Origin: Thioalkalivibrio sp. AKL19
Lineage (GTDB): Bacteria; Pseudomonadota; Gammaproteobacteria; Ectothiorhodospirales; Ectothiorhodospiraceae
DNA length: 64,000 nt
Reading direction: 5' to 3'
NCBI RefSeq assembly: GCF_000420165.1
Contig: NZ_ATUK01000015.1
Coordinates: 1 to 64,000, forward strand
Shown: positions 35,473 through 44,684 of the stretch, one piece after another
Numbering within the stretch: position 1 is the stretch's first letter
How the letters are laid out: each line of letters opens with the position of its first letter
The notes under the pieces: generated by a model
What the model was told of the DNA's origin: nothing
What the model saw: the letters and a program-made list of their open reading frames with translations, nothing else
Databases searched by the model: none
Made by a program: the position numbers and the translations under genes

Positions 35473-35807
35473 GCGCTCTCTCCCCGGGCCAAGCGCCCCC
35501 TATTCCCTGTGGGGCGATCAGCCGCGCTCGCGGGTGGTGAAATCGGATGCGGCCCGCACGAAACAGGCGAGCCGCACAAAAAACGACCCGCGAGTGTAGC
35601 GGATCCGGGCTCGTGCTTAAACCGTGTCCGCCGCTTGCGGGGGCTTGTTCCGGTCGGGCGAGCGTACGATACCTCGGGTCATGGCGTTGTAATTGCTTTG
35701 TTCCCGAAGGCTGTTTATTGTTTTTCGGGTAAAAGTGAAGGGGGCATGGATTTGTTCACTCGCACCCCGCGTGAGCAAATCCGTGTTTCCTTGAGACGGG
35801 ACGGGTC
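35473..35807. other. intergenic region between divergent pntAA and HNH gene
   Basis: 335 bp with no supported gene. It must contain the outward promoters of the pnt operon (leftwards) and of the HNH gene (rightwards). An AT-richer stretch at about 35690-35735 is the likeliest promoter area for the HNH gene, but no clean -35/-10 pair stands out. Confidence 0.4.
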
Positions 35808-36389
35808 ATGTTGCCGAACGAGCATCAGGTCCTGCGCACGGATGCCGCGGGCATGCCGCTGGAGTGGATCGGCCTGGAGCAGGCCGTGCGCCTCTACTAT
35901 ACCGAGCAGGTGGCCTACACCTGTGGCAGCCCGCTTTATCGCATGCGCGGCGGCGTCAACGCCCGCACCGGGCTGCGGTCCAGGGTCGAGGTCAACTCGA
36001 TCATCGCCACTCACGGCACCCGCCAGTCCCGCTTCAACGACTACATCCCCCCGCTCAACAACACCACCCTGTTCCGTCGCGACGCCCACCTGTGTCTCTA
36101 CTGCGGCCATTCATTCGCGGAACGCGACCTGTCCCGGGACCATGTGACGCCGATCAGCCAGCATGGCGAGGACACCTGGACCAACGTGGTCACCGCCTGC
36201 AAGCGCTGCAACAATCACAAGGCCGGGTTCACGCCGGAAGAGGCGGGGATGCAACTGCTCGCCATCCCGTTCACCCCCACCCACGCGGAATACATCTTCC
36301 TCAAGGGCAAGCGCGTGCTGGCGGACCAGATGGAATTCCTGCAGGCACACTTCCCGCGTACCAGCCCGTTGCGGGGGCGTAGCGTCTGA
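35808..36389 (+). CDS. HNH endonuclease-family protein
   Basis: 193 residues. The HNH core is CLYCGHSF (first Cys pair), DLSRDHVTPIS (catalytic His), then NVVTACKRCNNHKAGFTPEEAGM with the second Cys pair and the NxxxxxxxCNxxK pattern. This is the chromosomal stand-alone HNH type common in gammaproteobacteria; whether it cuts DNA in vivo is unknown. No phage or restriction genes are near. GGGACGGG precedes the ATG. Confidence 0.85.
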   Translation: MLPNEHQVLRTDAAGMPLEWIGLEQAVRLYYTEQVAYTCGSPLYRMRGGVNARTGLRSRVEVNSIIATHGTRQSRFNDYIPPLNNTTLFRRDAHLCLYCGHSFAERDLSRDHVTPISQHGEDTWTNVVTACKRCNNHKAGFTPEEAGMQLLAIPFTPTHAEYIFLKGKRVLADQMEFLQAHFPRTSPLRGRSV

Positions 36390-36503
36390 TCCGTCCCGGG
36401 CGCGCGCCCACTCGTGCCCGCGGGTATCCTTGGCGTGTGAACCAAAGCGACGCTCCGTGACTCCGACAGGGAGTCACCGTCCCCCATGCCTGCAAGGAGC
36501 CCC

Positions 36504-37598
36504 ATGAAGTACTTCGGAGAAGCGGACTATCGCCACGGCCAGGCGCGCGGCGTCGGCGTCTTGCTGACCAATCTGGGTACGCCGGACGAGCCCACCGCGC
36601 CCGCCCTGCGCCGCTACCTGAAGGAATTCCTGTGGGATCCGCGCGTGGTCGAGGTCCCGCGCCCGATCTGGTGGCTGATCCTGAACGGCGTGATCCTGAA
36701 CATTCGGCCCAAGCGCTCGGCGGCGAAATACGCAACGGTCTGGACGGACGAGGGCTCGCCGCTGCTGGCGATCTCGAAGCGCCAGGTCGAGGGCGTGCGC
36801 CGCCGCCTGGCCGAGCAGGCGGACGAGGATGTCCCGGTTGCCCTGGGCATGCGCTACGGTAATCCCTCCATCGCCGCCGGGCTGGATGAGTTGCGTCGCC
36901 AGGGCGTGCGCCGCGTGGTCGTCCTGCCGCTGTACCCGCAGTACTCGGCAAGCACGAATGGTTCCACATTCGATGCGGTGGCCGACGTGCTCAAGGGCTG
37001 GCGCTGGGTGCCGGACCTGCAGTTCATCGCCGCCTACGACGCCCAGCCCGGCTATATCGAGGCCCTGGCCAATAGCGTGCGCGAGCACTGGAAGGCGCAC
37101 GGCCAGGCCGATCGCCTGGTGATGTCCTTCCACGGGATCCCCAAGCGCTACCTGCTGCAGGGCGACCCCTACCACTGCCTGTGCCATGCCACCGGGCACA
37201 AGCTCGCGCAGGCGCTGGGCCTGAACGACGATCAGTGGCAGGTCACCTTCCAGTCGCGGTTTGGCCGCGAGGAATGGCTGCAGCCCTACACCGACAAAAC
37301 CATGGAGGCCTTGCCGGGGCAGGGCGTGCGGTCGGTGGACGTGATCTGCCCCGGCTTCTCCGCGGATTGTCTCGAAACCATCGAGGAAATCGGCGACGAG
37401 AACCGCGAGATCTTCCAGGAGGCCGGTGGCGAACGCTTCCACTACATCCCGGCGCTGAACGACCGCGCGGATCACCTCGACTTCCTGGCCGGGCTGCTGC
37501 ATCAGCACCTGGCGCCGTGGCTCAATGATCCGGACAACGCCCCCGAGGCGCGCGCGGCCGCCCGCGAACGGGCGCTCGCGCTGGGCGCCAAACAGTAA
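36504..37598 (+). CDS. hemH: ferrochelatase
   Basis: 364 residues from the ATG at 36504, preceded by AAGGAG; an upstream ATG at 36486 lacks a ribosome site. GVGVLLTNLGTPDEPT, MSFHGIPKRY with the metal-binding His, GDPYHCLCHATG and CPGFSADCLETIEEI with the catalytic Glu are all present. It inserts iron into protoporphyrin IX. A 21-bp hairpin (GTGACTCC...GGGAGTCAC, 36457-36477) precedes it. The next gene starts 7-22 nt after its stop. Confidence 0.96.
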   Translation: MKYFGEADYRHGQARGVGVLLTNLGTPDEPTAPALRRYLKEFLWDPRVVEVPRPIWWLILNGVILNIRPKRSAAKYATVWTDEGSPLLAISKRQVEGVRRRLAEQADEDVPVALGMRYGNPSIAAGLDELRRQGVRRVVVLPLYPQYSASTNGSTFDAVADVLKGWRWVPDLQFIAAYDAQPGYIEALANSVREHWKAHGQADRLVMSFHGIPKRYLLQGDPYHCLCHATGHKLAQALGLNDDQWQVTFQSRFGREEWLQPYTDKTMEALPGQGVRSVDVICPGFSADCLETIEEIGDENREIFQEAGGERFHYIPALNDRADHLDFLAGLLHQHLAPWLNDPDNAPEARAAARERALALGAKQ

Positions 37599-37605
37599 CG
37601 CGGCA

Positions 37606-38379
37606 ATGGAACGACCCGTGATGGCCGAACGGGAGCCGGGCGAGATCGAGATCGGCGCCGTGATCGTTGGCGACGAACTCCTGAGCGGCAAGCGCCGCGA
37701 CCGGCATCAGGCGCACCTGACCGAGGCATTGGCGGAAAAGGGCCTGGAGCTCGCCTGGCTCCGTATCGTCGGCGACAACGCCCGGTTGCTGACGCGGACC
37801 TTTCGCGAAACCGTGGCGAGCGGCGCCGAGGTGTTCAGCTTCGGCGGTATCGGCGCCACCCCGGACGACCGGACCCGCGCCTGTCTGACCGAGGCCCTGG
37901 GCCGGCCACTGGTGCCGCACCCGGAGTTCATGGCCATCCTCGAGGAGCGCTTCGGCGCCGAGGCCTGGCCGCATCGCGTGCGCATGGCGCAACTCCCCGA
38001 GGGTGCCAGCCTGATCCCCAATCCGGTCAATGGCATCCCCGGGTTCAGCTGCGAGCGCCACCACTGTGTCCCCGGCTTTCCGGCCATGGCCGAGCCGATG
38101 GCGCGCTGGATCCTGGAGCAGCGCTTCCCCGGGCGCGATGCGGCGGCCGGGTCGGTCGAGGAGACCCTGCGCCTGGAGAACGTCACCGAGAGCCGACTCG
38201 TCCCGGTGCTCGAGGCGATGGAGGCCGCGTTCCCCGACCTGCGCATCTCCTGCCTCCCGCGCATGGACCGCCAGGCCCCGCAGGTCGAACTGGGCCTGCG
38301 CGGCCCGCGCGCCCGCGTCACCGAGGCCCAGGCCGCCCTGCGCCAGCACCTGATCGCCAGCGGCTTCCTGACGCACTGA
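37606..38379 (+). CDS. molybdopterin-binding (MoaB/CinA-N-like) protein
   Basis: About 257 residues from the ATG at 37606; an ATG at 37621 is equally possible. IGAVIVGDELLSGKRRD and the SFGGIGATPDDRTRACL block match the MoCF-biosynthesis/competence-damage N-terminal domain. NPVNGIPGFSCERHHCVPGFPAMAEPM continues the CinA-N pattern. No deamidase C-terminal domain. Probably co-transcribed with hemH. The last 17 or so codons are duplicated at 57285-57335, where they no longer belong to a gene. Confidence 0.88.
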   Translation: MERPVMAEREPGEIEIGAVIVGDELLSGKRRDRHQAHLTEALAEKGLELAWLRIVGDNARLLTRTFRETVASGAEVFSFGGIGATPDDRTRACLTEALGRPLVPHPEFMAILEERFGAEAWPHRVRMAQLPEGASLIPNPVNGIPGFSCERHHCVPGFPAMAEPMARWILEQRFPGRDAAAGSVEETLRLENVTESRLVPVLEAMEAAFPDLRISCLPRMDRQAPQVELGLRGPRARVTEAQAALRQHLIASGFLTH

Positions 38380-38775
38380 GCGAGCCGGGGAAGGACGCCC
38401 CGAAAGGGGCTTGCGGAGGGCTCGTTCCCGGCATATTGCTTCGGCAGGCACTTGCCTGCGTGCCGAAGCGGCGGTCCGAATGGGCGCCCCCTGCACGTGA
38501 ATTTGCCTCTCCCGCCGCCCGAGTGGCCATCCCCCACCGAGATCGATCCGGCCTGCCTGCCGGGGCCGTCTGATGTTGCATTCCCCTGAGCCCGCGAGCC
38601 GGATGGCTGGCTGGATGCCCCGGCGCGCGATCAGTTGATCGTCCGGCCCGATTTCCTGCCCGCGGAGACGGTCGATGCCCTGTGCGACGAGGTGCGCGCG
38701 GTGCGGCTGGAGCAGGCGCGGATCGGGCGTGCCGGGGAGCGCCATCGCGGACGATCCAACCCGCATGCCCGCCTC
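38329..38775 (+). repeat. duplicated segment, copy 1
   Basis: This stretch (3' tail of the molybdopterin-binding gene, the intergenic spacer with GAAAGGGGCTTGCG, and the start of a 2OG-oxygenase gene) is closely matched by 57285-57727. The match runs through the stop codon, spacer and coding part, so it is a segmental duplication and not independent similarity. Confidence 0.9.
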
Positions 38776-38787
38776 GACCGCTTCTGA
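38497..38787 (+). pseudogene. decayed 2OG-Fe(II) oxygenase gene
   Basis: It starts with the same GTG and VNLPLP start as the intact gene at 57454 but has a premature TGA at 38587-38589 (codon 31; the intact copy has GGA). It then continues with matching sequence (WLDAPARDQLIVRPDFLPAE...), loses roughly 415 bp covering the HxD...H iron site, and rejoins at the same last residues (LDRF). Clearly non-functional. Confidence 0.9.
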
Positions 38788-38972
38788 ACGTTGGGCATCC
38801 ATGCCACTCGATGCATGGTCCCGCAGACGGGATCGTTCAGGACGGGCGAAGCGACCGGCGTCTTCCTGTGACCTGTTTCAGGTTTCTCTGGTCTCCAGCG
38901 GTTTTTTACTCCATCGGGGCCAACTAACTGGCTACGCTGGCACTGGACGTTTCTGGCTAGAGGGAGACCGTG

Positions 38973-39968
38973 ATGCACAAGATTGGCAATTTGACTCGTT
39001 TGGTGGGTTTGGGGATTGCGAGTGCGGGGCTCGTCGCTTGCGGTGGCGGTAGTAGCGGCGCCGGGGATAGTGGTGGCACCGGACAGATGAGCCTCGCCGT
39101 CACGGATGCCCCGGTGGATTCGGCCCTCGGGGTCGTGGTCCGCTTCACTCATGTCGAGCTGAAGCCCGAGGATGGAGAAAGCATCCTGATCGACGTCAGT
39201 GAAGAAGGGGAGCCCGTACGAGAGATCGACCTGCTGACTTTGCAGGGAGAGGCATTCGAGACCCTGTTCGAGAATGAGGAGGTTCCGGCGGGTGACTATG
39301 CGTGGCTTCGTTTCCATCTGGAAGAGAATGATGATCAGGCGAGCTTTCCGGGCTCCCAGGGCGATATCGCGACGACTTCGTACATCCAGTTCGATGGCTA
39401 CAGCGATAACTTGATCATTCCGGGGGGTAATCAGGCCGGATTGCAACTCAGCAGCGGTTTTTCGGTGCCGGAAGACGGCCAGGTCTCCTTCACCGTGGAC
39501 TTCGACCTGCGCAAGGCTATCAAGGAGGATTCGCGCGACGGCTTCCATCGCATGCGCCGATCGCTCCGGCTGGTCGACAACAGCAGCGTCGGTAGCATAA
39601 CCGGTACGGTGGATCCGACTATTGTCCCGGGAGACAGGTGCGAAGAGCGCGAAGAGGGGTTGCGCGCCTGTCCAGGAGTCGCGGTCTATGTCTACGAGGA
39701 TCATGATCGCGAGCCGCGCGATCTGCGCGATGACGAAGACGATGCGGTGACCACGGCGAACGTGTATTACCGCCATGTGGAGGCGACCGGTGACTGGGAG
39801 TACCGCTACACCGCTGGCTTCCTGGAGGCGGGCGATTACACGGTGGCGCTGACCTTCGAGGCGGGCGAGGACGATCCGGAAGAGGCCACTCCGATCGAGT
39901 TCGTCGATCAGGCCAACGCCGAAGTCGAGGCGGGTGAGACGACGGAAGTGAATTTCCCGGATAGCTAG
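38973..39968 (+). CDS. DUF4382-domain surface lipoprotein
   Basis: 331 residues. Lipoprotein signal ending GLVAC, then GGGSSGAGDSGGTG. DUF4382 domain from about residue 37 (GQMSLAVTDAPVDSALGVVVRFTHVEL) to 175, followed by a DUF-like carboxypeptidase-regulatory segment (SVGSITGTVDP...ACPGVAVYVYED...GDYTVALTF). Acidic throughout. GGGAG precedes ATG 38973; a GTG at 38970 is adjacent. Likely outer-membrane anchored. No biochemical role is known for the family. Confidence 0.85.
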   Translation: MHKIGNLTRLVGLGIASAGLVACGGGSSGAGDSGGTGQMSLAVTDAPVDSALGVVVRFTHVELKPEDGESILIDVSEEGEPVREIDLLTLQGEAFETLFENEEVPAGDYAWLRFHLEENDDQASFPGSQGDIATTSYIQFDGYSDNLIIPGGNQAGLQLSSGFSVPEDGQVSFTVDFDLRKAIKEDSRDGFHRMRRSLRLVDNSSVGSITGTVDPTIVPGDRCEEREEGLRACPGVAVYVYEDHDREPRDLRDDEDDAVTTANVYYRHVEATGDWEYRYTAGFLEAGDYTVALTFEAGEDDPEEATPIEFVDQANAEVEAGETTEVNFPDS

Positions 39969-40029
39969 GATCGGCGTCCGAGTGGGGCACGGCTTATCGG
40001 CCGCTGCCCTGCAGTAGGGGGAAGCCACA

Positions 40030-40060
40030 GGGGCGCTGGGTTCTCACTCGGCGCCCCCTT
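40030..40060 (+). terminator. possible terminator of the DUF4382 gene
   Basis: GGGGCGC pairs with GCGCCCC across a 14-nt loop, followed by CTTCTG only, so the T-tract is weak. Confidence 0.45.
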
Positions 40061-40129
40061 CTGTTGGTGGAGGTGAATCGGTCCCCGCGTCCCGGTGATC
40101 CCGTTCACCCCAGGCGCTGGGCAACGGGG

Positions 40130-42589
40130 CTACAGGGGGAAACCACCGTCCGAGAACGGCCGCCAGGCGATTCCGAAGTCGAGGCCGGTACGGTCGCGAT
40201 CCACTCGGAAGGTCTCGCGGGCTCCATGTTGGGGCCAGGCCCCGCAGGCCTCGGCGCTGGCACAAATCCGGCCATCGCCCGCGATGTTGGTGCCGGCGAC
40301 CACGCGATAATCCCCGGCGGGCACCCCTTCGAAGCGATAGCGGTAGGTCCCGAACTGGGGTTCCAGGGCCGTTTGCGCCACGACGCGATCGTCGCGGTCG
40401 AGCAGGAGTACATACACCCGTCCCACGGTATCGCGCTGTGGGTCGCGCTCGGCGACCCGGATGCCGACCGGAATATCGCGCGGGTCACCGCTGTCGGCGG
40501 TGATGCGCAGGCGAGATTCGTAGTCGCCCGGGCTCAGCGCATCGCGCTGTCCGTAGACGCGATAAAGCCCCAGGCCGTCTTCGTTGACGTCGTGCGGTTC
40601 CACGGTCACCCATGGTGCATACGTAGCGACGTCTTCAATCTGCAACGAGCCATCGCCTCCGTTGCGCAGCCGCAGATTCAGGCTCGTTCCGGTGAAGCCG
40701 AAGTTAAGGCTTTGTGGGGATGCCGAGATCCGGGGTGCCAGCTCTCCCGCGCCGGCCCGGGCCGCGATCTCCTGGACCGCCTGATGCGCGTCGATCTCGC
40801 CCCACCCGGTTTCCGGTTCCCAACCCGTGGGCCCCAGGTCCTTGGTGAGCGCGCCCGATTCGAGCAGCTCCAGCAGCAATCCCGGGGAGAGCTCCGGATT
40901 CACCGCGCGGCCCAGCGCAAGGACGCCGGAAACGACCGCTGTGGACATTGAAGTGCCCTGGAGGAATGCGTAGTCCGATTTCCCGGGGCCGAAGGTGCTC
41001 AGGATGGCGTCTTCGGAGCGGCCGTCTCGGATGAGACCGGTACCCCCGGGGGCCACCAGGTCCAGGCGAGAACCATAGTTGCTGTACCAGGCGCGTTCGG
41101 CGTTGCGATCCGTGGCGCCCGCTGCCAGTACCGATTCGTAGGCCGCGGGGTAGCCGACCGTGCTGGTTCCGTCGTTGCCCGAGGATGCGACCACCAGGAT
41201 CCCGAGCTCGCGTACCTCCTGCAACAGTTCATCCGCCTCCGCGCTGTAGCCACCGCCCCCGAGGCTCAGGTTGATGATGTCGGCCGGCTTCTCGGGTACG
41301 GTGCCGGAGTCGTTCGGCAGGCCCGCGGCATAGCGAATTCCCTGTAGCGTGTCGTTCAGGGTCCCGGTCCCGTTCAGGGTCCAGACGGGGAGGATGTCCA
41401 CCCCCCAGGAAATGCCGGCGACACCGAGAACGTTGTTGGTGGCCGCCCCGATGATCCCGGTGACGTGCGTACCATGCCAGGAACGTTCTTCATCACAGGT
41501 GCTGTCTGCCGGATCGCAGACAAACCGCTTTGTCGGGAACAGCCGGTCCGCGTCCAGGTCTTCGTGCTCGCGGTAGACGCCGGTATCGATGACGGCCACG
41601 ACAACCTCTTCGTCTGCTTCCTGGCCGGTGGTGATGTCCCAGGCTTCCGGCAGGTTGATGGCATCGTGGAACCATTGATCTCCCCAGTGTGGGTCGTTGG
41701 GCGTCGTCCGCAGGGGAGTCATTCGGTAGTTGGGCGATGCCGAGACGATATCCGGCTGCCCCCGCAGCGCCTTGATGACGCGCAGGGTGTCATGGCGAGC
41801 GGCTTGTTCCGGGGTGCGCCAGGCCACTGCCGGCGAGATCGAGGGCGTATGCAGGCCCAGCGTACTGATGACTGCCTCCGCATGACCCTCGGGGATGCGC
41901 CAGAGCTGCTCGCGTCCCGGCGCCCCGGAGGCCCTCTGCAGGCCCATGTCGGCCGGGGTCTTTCTCTGTGCAAAGGGACGCATCTCGTCCGCGCTGCGCA
42001 CGATGATCTCGCCCGGCACAAAGTCATCCGCCACACGCAGGCTTGCCGCATGCGCGGGGTCCAGCAGCTGCGACGAGTCGAGTCGCAAATGGTACGCGGA
42101 CTGGCCCGAATAGGCCGATACCCGGACATAGTAAAGCCCGGCCTCGGGTGCGACGACGCGTTCGAAACCGTCGATCCCGATGGAGGCATCCACCAGCATC
42201 CCGTCTTCATCAATCAGGTACAGGTCGAGATCGGCCCGTGCGGGATCCGGGAACTCCAGCAAGGCCTGGTCGCCGGCCTCGAACTCGGCCACGAATATGT
42301 CATCCGGGTCTCCGGCCGAGCCGAAGCGGCTGTCGGTCAGGGGGCTGGCCACAAACCCGCCGATGATGGCGGGCATGCGCACCGCTTGCGCATTGGCCAG
42401 GTCGTTATTGCTCGAGATCCGGCTTTCCGGGTCGTTCGTATCGGAATCCACATGGTGCAAGGCCTGCACCTCGATGCTCCCGGATACGACGAAACCCCCA
42501 CTGGATGATCCGCCGCCCCCACCCCCACACCCGACCGCCAGAAGCGTCGAAGACAATGCCAGTGCGATCCATGCGAAGACCTGCCGCAT
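40130..42589 (-). CDS. subtilisin-family (S8) serine protease lipoprotein
   Basis: 819 residues from the ATG at 42589. The lipobox ends AVGC and is followed by GGGGGGSSSGG. A pre-peptidase-like beta domain (about 60-175) is followed by the S8 domain with Asp335 (VAVIDTGVY), His372 (WHGTHVTGI) and Ser547 (GTSMST). A C-terminal beta-sandwich ends without an obvious anchor. A GTG at 42649 has a better Shine-Dalgarno (GGAGGAG) and would lengthen the signal peptide. It is expected on the outer membrane, possibly secreted by the adjacent T2SS. Confidence 0.9.
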   Translation of the reverse strand: MRQVFAWIALALSSTLLAVGCGGGGGGSSSGGFVVSGSIEVQALHHVDSDTNDPESRISSNNDLANAQAVRMPAIIGGFVASPLTDSRFGSAGDPDDIFVAEFEAGDQALLEFPDPARADLDLYLIDEDGMLVDASIGIDGFERVVAPEAGLYYVRVSAYSGQSAYHLRLDSSQLLDPAHAASLRVADDFVPGEIIVRSADEMRPFAQRKTPADMGLQRASGAPGREQLWRIPEGHAEAVISTLGLHTPSISPAVAWRTPEQAARHDTLRVIKALRGQPDIVSASPNYRMTPLRTTPNDPHWGDQWFHDAINLPEAWDITTGQEADEEVVVAVIDTGVYREHEDLDADRLFPTKRFVCDPADSTCDEERSWHGTHVTGIIGAATNNVLGVAGISWGVDILPVWTLNGTGTLNDTLQGIRYAAGLPNDSGTVPEKPADIINLSLGGGGYSAEADELLQEVRELGILVVASSGNDGTSTVGYPAAYESVLAAGATDRNAERAWYSNYGSRLDLVAPGGTGLIRDGRSEDAILSTFGPGKSDYAFLQGTSMSTAVVSGVLALGRAVNPELSPGLLLELLESGALTKDLGPTGWEPETGWGEIDAHQAVQEIAARAGAGELAPRISASPQSLNFGFTGTSLNLRLRNGGDGSLQIEDVATYAPWVTVEPHDVNEDGLGLYRVYGQRDALSPGDYESRLRITADSGDPRDIPVGIRVAERDPQRDTVGRVYVLLLDRDDRVVAQTALEPQFGTYRYRFEGVPAGDYRVVAGTNIAGDGRICASAEACGAWPQHGARETFRVDRDRTGLDFGIAWRPFSDGGFPL

Positions 42590-42670
42590 CGACCGCGCTG
42601 GGTCATGGCGATGCACGTCGCCATTTGATGGGCGCAATGACCGCTTCACTCCAAAGCTCCTCCGGATCAC

Positions 42671-43172
42671 CAGAATGTTCGGGGATATCGGCGATTTCGA
42701 CTCACAATCGGTCCCTCATTCCCCGCGGACCGCAGACGCGACAAGGAACGTGCCTCGACCAATCAAGAATCGCAGGTTCGGGCGGTGTGTGGCCGTCAAC
42801 CCCTGCCCGATGCGGTCTATCAAGAGTGGCCTTCCGACCGGATGCGGTCTGTACGCGCGGCCACTGATTCAATTCGTCGTTGTTTTCTCGGGGGCTGATT
42901 CATTCGCACAGGTTCAAGTGTAAAGACTGGAAGCGAGAATGGCCGCCGGGGAGGCAGGGCCTCGCGGCTGTAGGGGTTGTCGTGGCGACGCGCTGTGGCG
43001 GGTCGTCCGGCGATATCGGTTCTGCAAACGGCAGCAATGGCGATGGTTGGCGGCTCGTTCTCGTCCCTCGCAACGAAGGAGGAGGAAACTCTGCGTGATT
43101 GCGGGGCCGGTTACCGGCGTTCGGGAAAACCCGGCGGGTCATTCCGGCGGTTGGGGTTCGTCGCCTGGCCGG
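42671..43172. other. gene-poor region with a possible decayed lipoprotein start
   Basis: The 500 bp between the protease and the gsp operon hold no convincing intact gene. A plus-strand frame, 42880-43098, reads ...GLAAVGVVVATRCGGSSGD..., like a lipoprotein signal with Cys-Gly-Gly-Ser, but has no ribosome site at a sensible start and stops after about 40 more residues. Probably a relic or chance; GGAGGAGGA at 43078-43086 has no frame that continues. Confidence 0.35.
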
Positions 43173-43889
43173 TTAGTGCCCGGCATCGTCTTCGCCGGCG
43201 TCACGTGCCTCGAGTCTCTCGGCGGCGGTTTGTGCGGCCGTGGTACCCGGATAGTAGTCGCGCACGTACTCGATCCGTGCGCGAGCCTCGTCTGCGTGCC
43301 CGGCCGCGGCGGATCGGTCGGCGATCTCCAGTTCGATGCTGGCCAGGTTCTCGCGCATGCGGGCCAGGCGTGGGGCAATGGACTCCGCGTACTCCGACAT
43401 GGGGTAGTCGTTGAGGAAGGCGGCAAGCTGGAGGAAGACCTGGCGGCCCTGCTCGCTGCGTTGTTTCGGCGGTGCGGACGTGGCCCGGTTCCACGTTCCC
43501 AGATGCGCCAGGGCACCGAGATACGCGGCGTAGTCGATATCCGGATGATCCGGGTTCTCCTGGCGGATGGTATCGGTGAGGTTGCGGGTGCGCGCGAATT
43601 CCCCGCGCTGCAGGCATACCCGGGCGACCGACAGGCGGACGTCGACCGAGGCGGGTGCGTCGGCAGAATCCAGCGCACTGTAAGCCGCACGGCAGTCCCC
43701 GCGTTCCAGGGCATAGCGGATATCCTCTGGCGGGGGCTCGGACCCGTTTGGCTGGGTGGTGGCACAACCCGCCAGCATCAGGCCGAACAGTGCGCTGGCG
43801 GTCAGCGCGGCGGTTGGGGGCGCAAGCCGGAACCGGCGGGGCGTTATCGGGTTTCGTTCGGGTGTCACGGGGCTGATCCTGCGGTCCAT
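43173..43889 (-). CDS. BamD-like lipoprotein at the end of the gsp operon
   Basis: 238 residues. The signal peptide ends LMLAGC (lipobox). The C-terminal half aligns in order with the BamD/YfiO pattern: RQVFLQLAAFLNDYPMSEYAES, then RLARMRENLASIELEIADR, then ARIEYVRDYYPGTTAAQTA, where BamD has the NRYPDSPYAED, RNRLARHE and ANRAKYVIENYP blocks. The start overlaps gspN by 25 nt, so it belongs to the T2SS operon. No GspS is present. It may be the secretin pilotin or an OM-assembly helper; this is inferred. Confidence 0.75.
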   Translation of the reverse strand: MDRRISPVTPERNPITPRRFRLAPPTAALTASALFGLMLAGCATTQPNGSEPPPEDIRYALERGDCRAAYSALDSADAPASVDVRLSVARVCLQRGEFARTRNLTDTIRQENPDHPDIDYAAYLGALAHLGTWNRATSAPPKQRSEQGRQVFLQLAAFLNDYPMSEYAESIAPRLARMRENLASIELEIADRSAAAGHADEARARIEYVRDYYPGTTAAQTAAERLEARDAGEDDAGH

Positions 43890-44683
43890 AGATACCGTCC
43901 CTGGTCGTCACGGCGGAGATTGTTTTCGAGTAGGCGCTGGATGGCGGCATCGGCGTGGGCGCGCGGGTCCAGCAAAACCCGCGCATCCATGCCCGGGGGA
44001 TCCGTACGCAGGTCCAGGCGAATCGTGCCGGTGATGCCCAGTTCGGCATCTGGCGAGGCATCCAGACCGATCCCCAGGCGCTGGTCCTCTTCGCGCAGGG
44101 TCGCGCGTTGCTCGCCCAGGGGCAAGGGGCGGGGGAGGCCCGCGGCCGCTTCCTGCCAGTTGACCCGCCCCGAGGCGTGTTCCACCGTTCCGTCCCGATG
44201 GACCCGGAGGTGCAGGCCGCTGGTCTGCAACCGGCCGTCCAGAACCAGGGGGATGCCCGTCTCCCACTGATGCAGGGCGGCCGCGGGCAGGGTCCCTTCG
44301 AGCCCGGAGAGCTGCACGCTGTCGAGGCCGAGCCGGAGCGCTCCCCGGAGTTCGCCGCCGCCGGGCGGGGCCCAGTGGATGTCGGCGCCCAGCCCCCCGC
44401 GCAGAAGCTCGCCGGGTCGCACATCCCAGTGCAGTCGGCCCATCGGCCCCACCGGTGATTGAACCCCCTCGACGCTACCCTGCCAGAGCGATCCGTGCAC
44501 CCGTTCCCAGGTGATCGTGTCCGGCAAGCCGGACCATCGCTCGGCACCCGCCAGTGCGACCGAGGCGGGCGCGCGCACGATCAGCGCAAGCAGCAGGACG
44601 AGAACAAAAAATGCCCCCAGCGAGAACCATGCAGGGCGACCCCGTTGGCGTTCATTGGCGCGGTTTTCGGGGGCGACGGTCAC
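43865..44683 (-). CDS. gspN: type II secretion protein N
   Basis: 272 residues with one N-terminal membrane helix (FSLGAFFVLVLLLALIV) and a periplasmic beta-rich domain. VHGSLWQGSVEGV and GRLHWDVRPGELLRG are GspN-type blocks. GTG start at 44683, 1 nt after gspM stop. GspN is optional in T2SS; its function is not clear in general. Confidence 0.85.
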   Translation of the reverse strand: MTVAPENRANERQRGRPAWFSLGAFFVLVLLLALIVRAPASVALAGAERWSGLPDTITWERVHGSLWQGSVEGVQSPVGPMGRLHWDVRPGELLRGGLGADIHWAPPGGGELRGALRLGLDSVQLSGLEGTLPAAALHQWETGIPLVLDGRLQTSGLHLRVHRDGTVEHASGRVNWQEAAAGLPRPLPLGEQRATLREEDQRLGIGLDASPDAELGITGTIRLDLRTDPPGMDARVLLDPRAHADAAIQRLLENNLRRDDQGRYLWTAGSAP

Positions 44684-44684
44684 G

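Noticed and set aside
35808-36389. Part of a restriction or phage-defence system
   Set aside because: The HNH protein stands alone between pnt and hemH, with no methylase, helicase or integrase genes.
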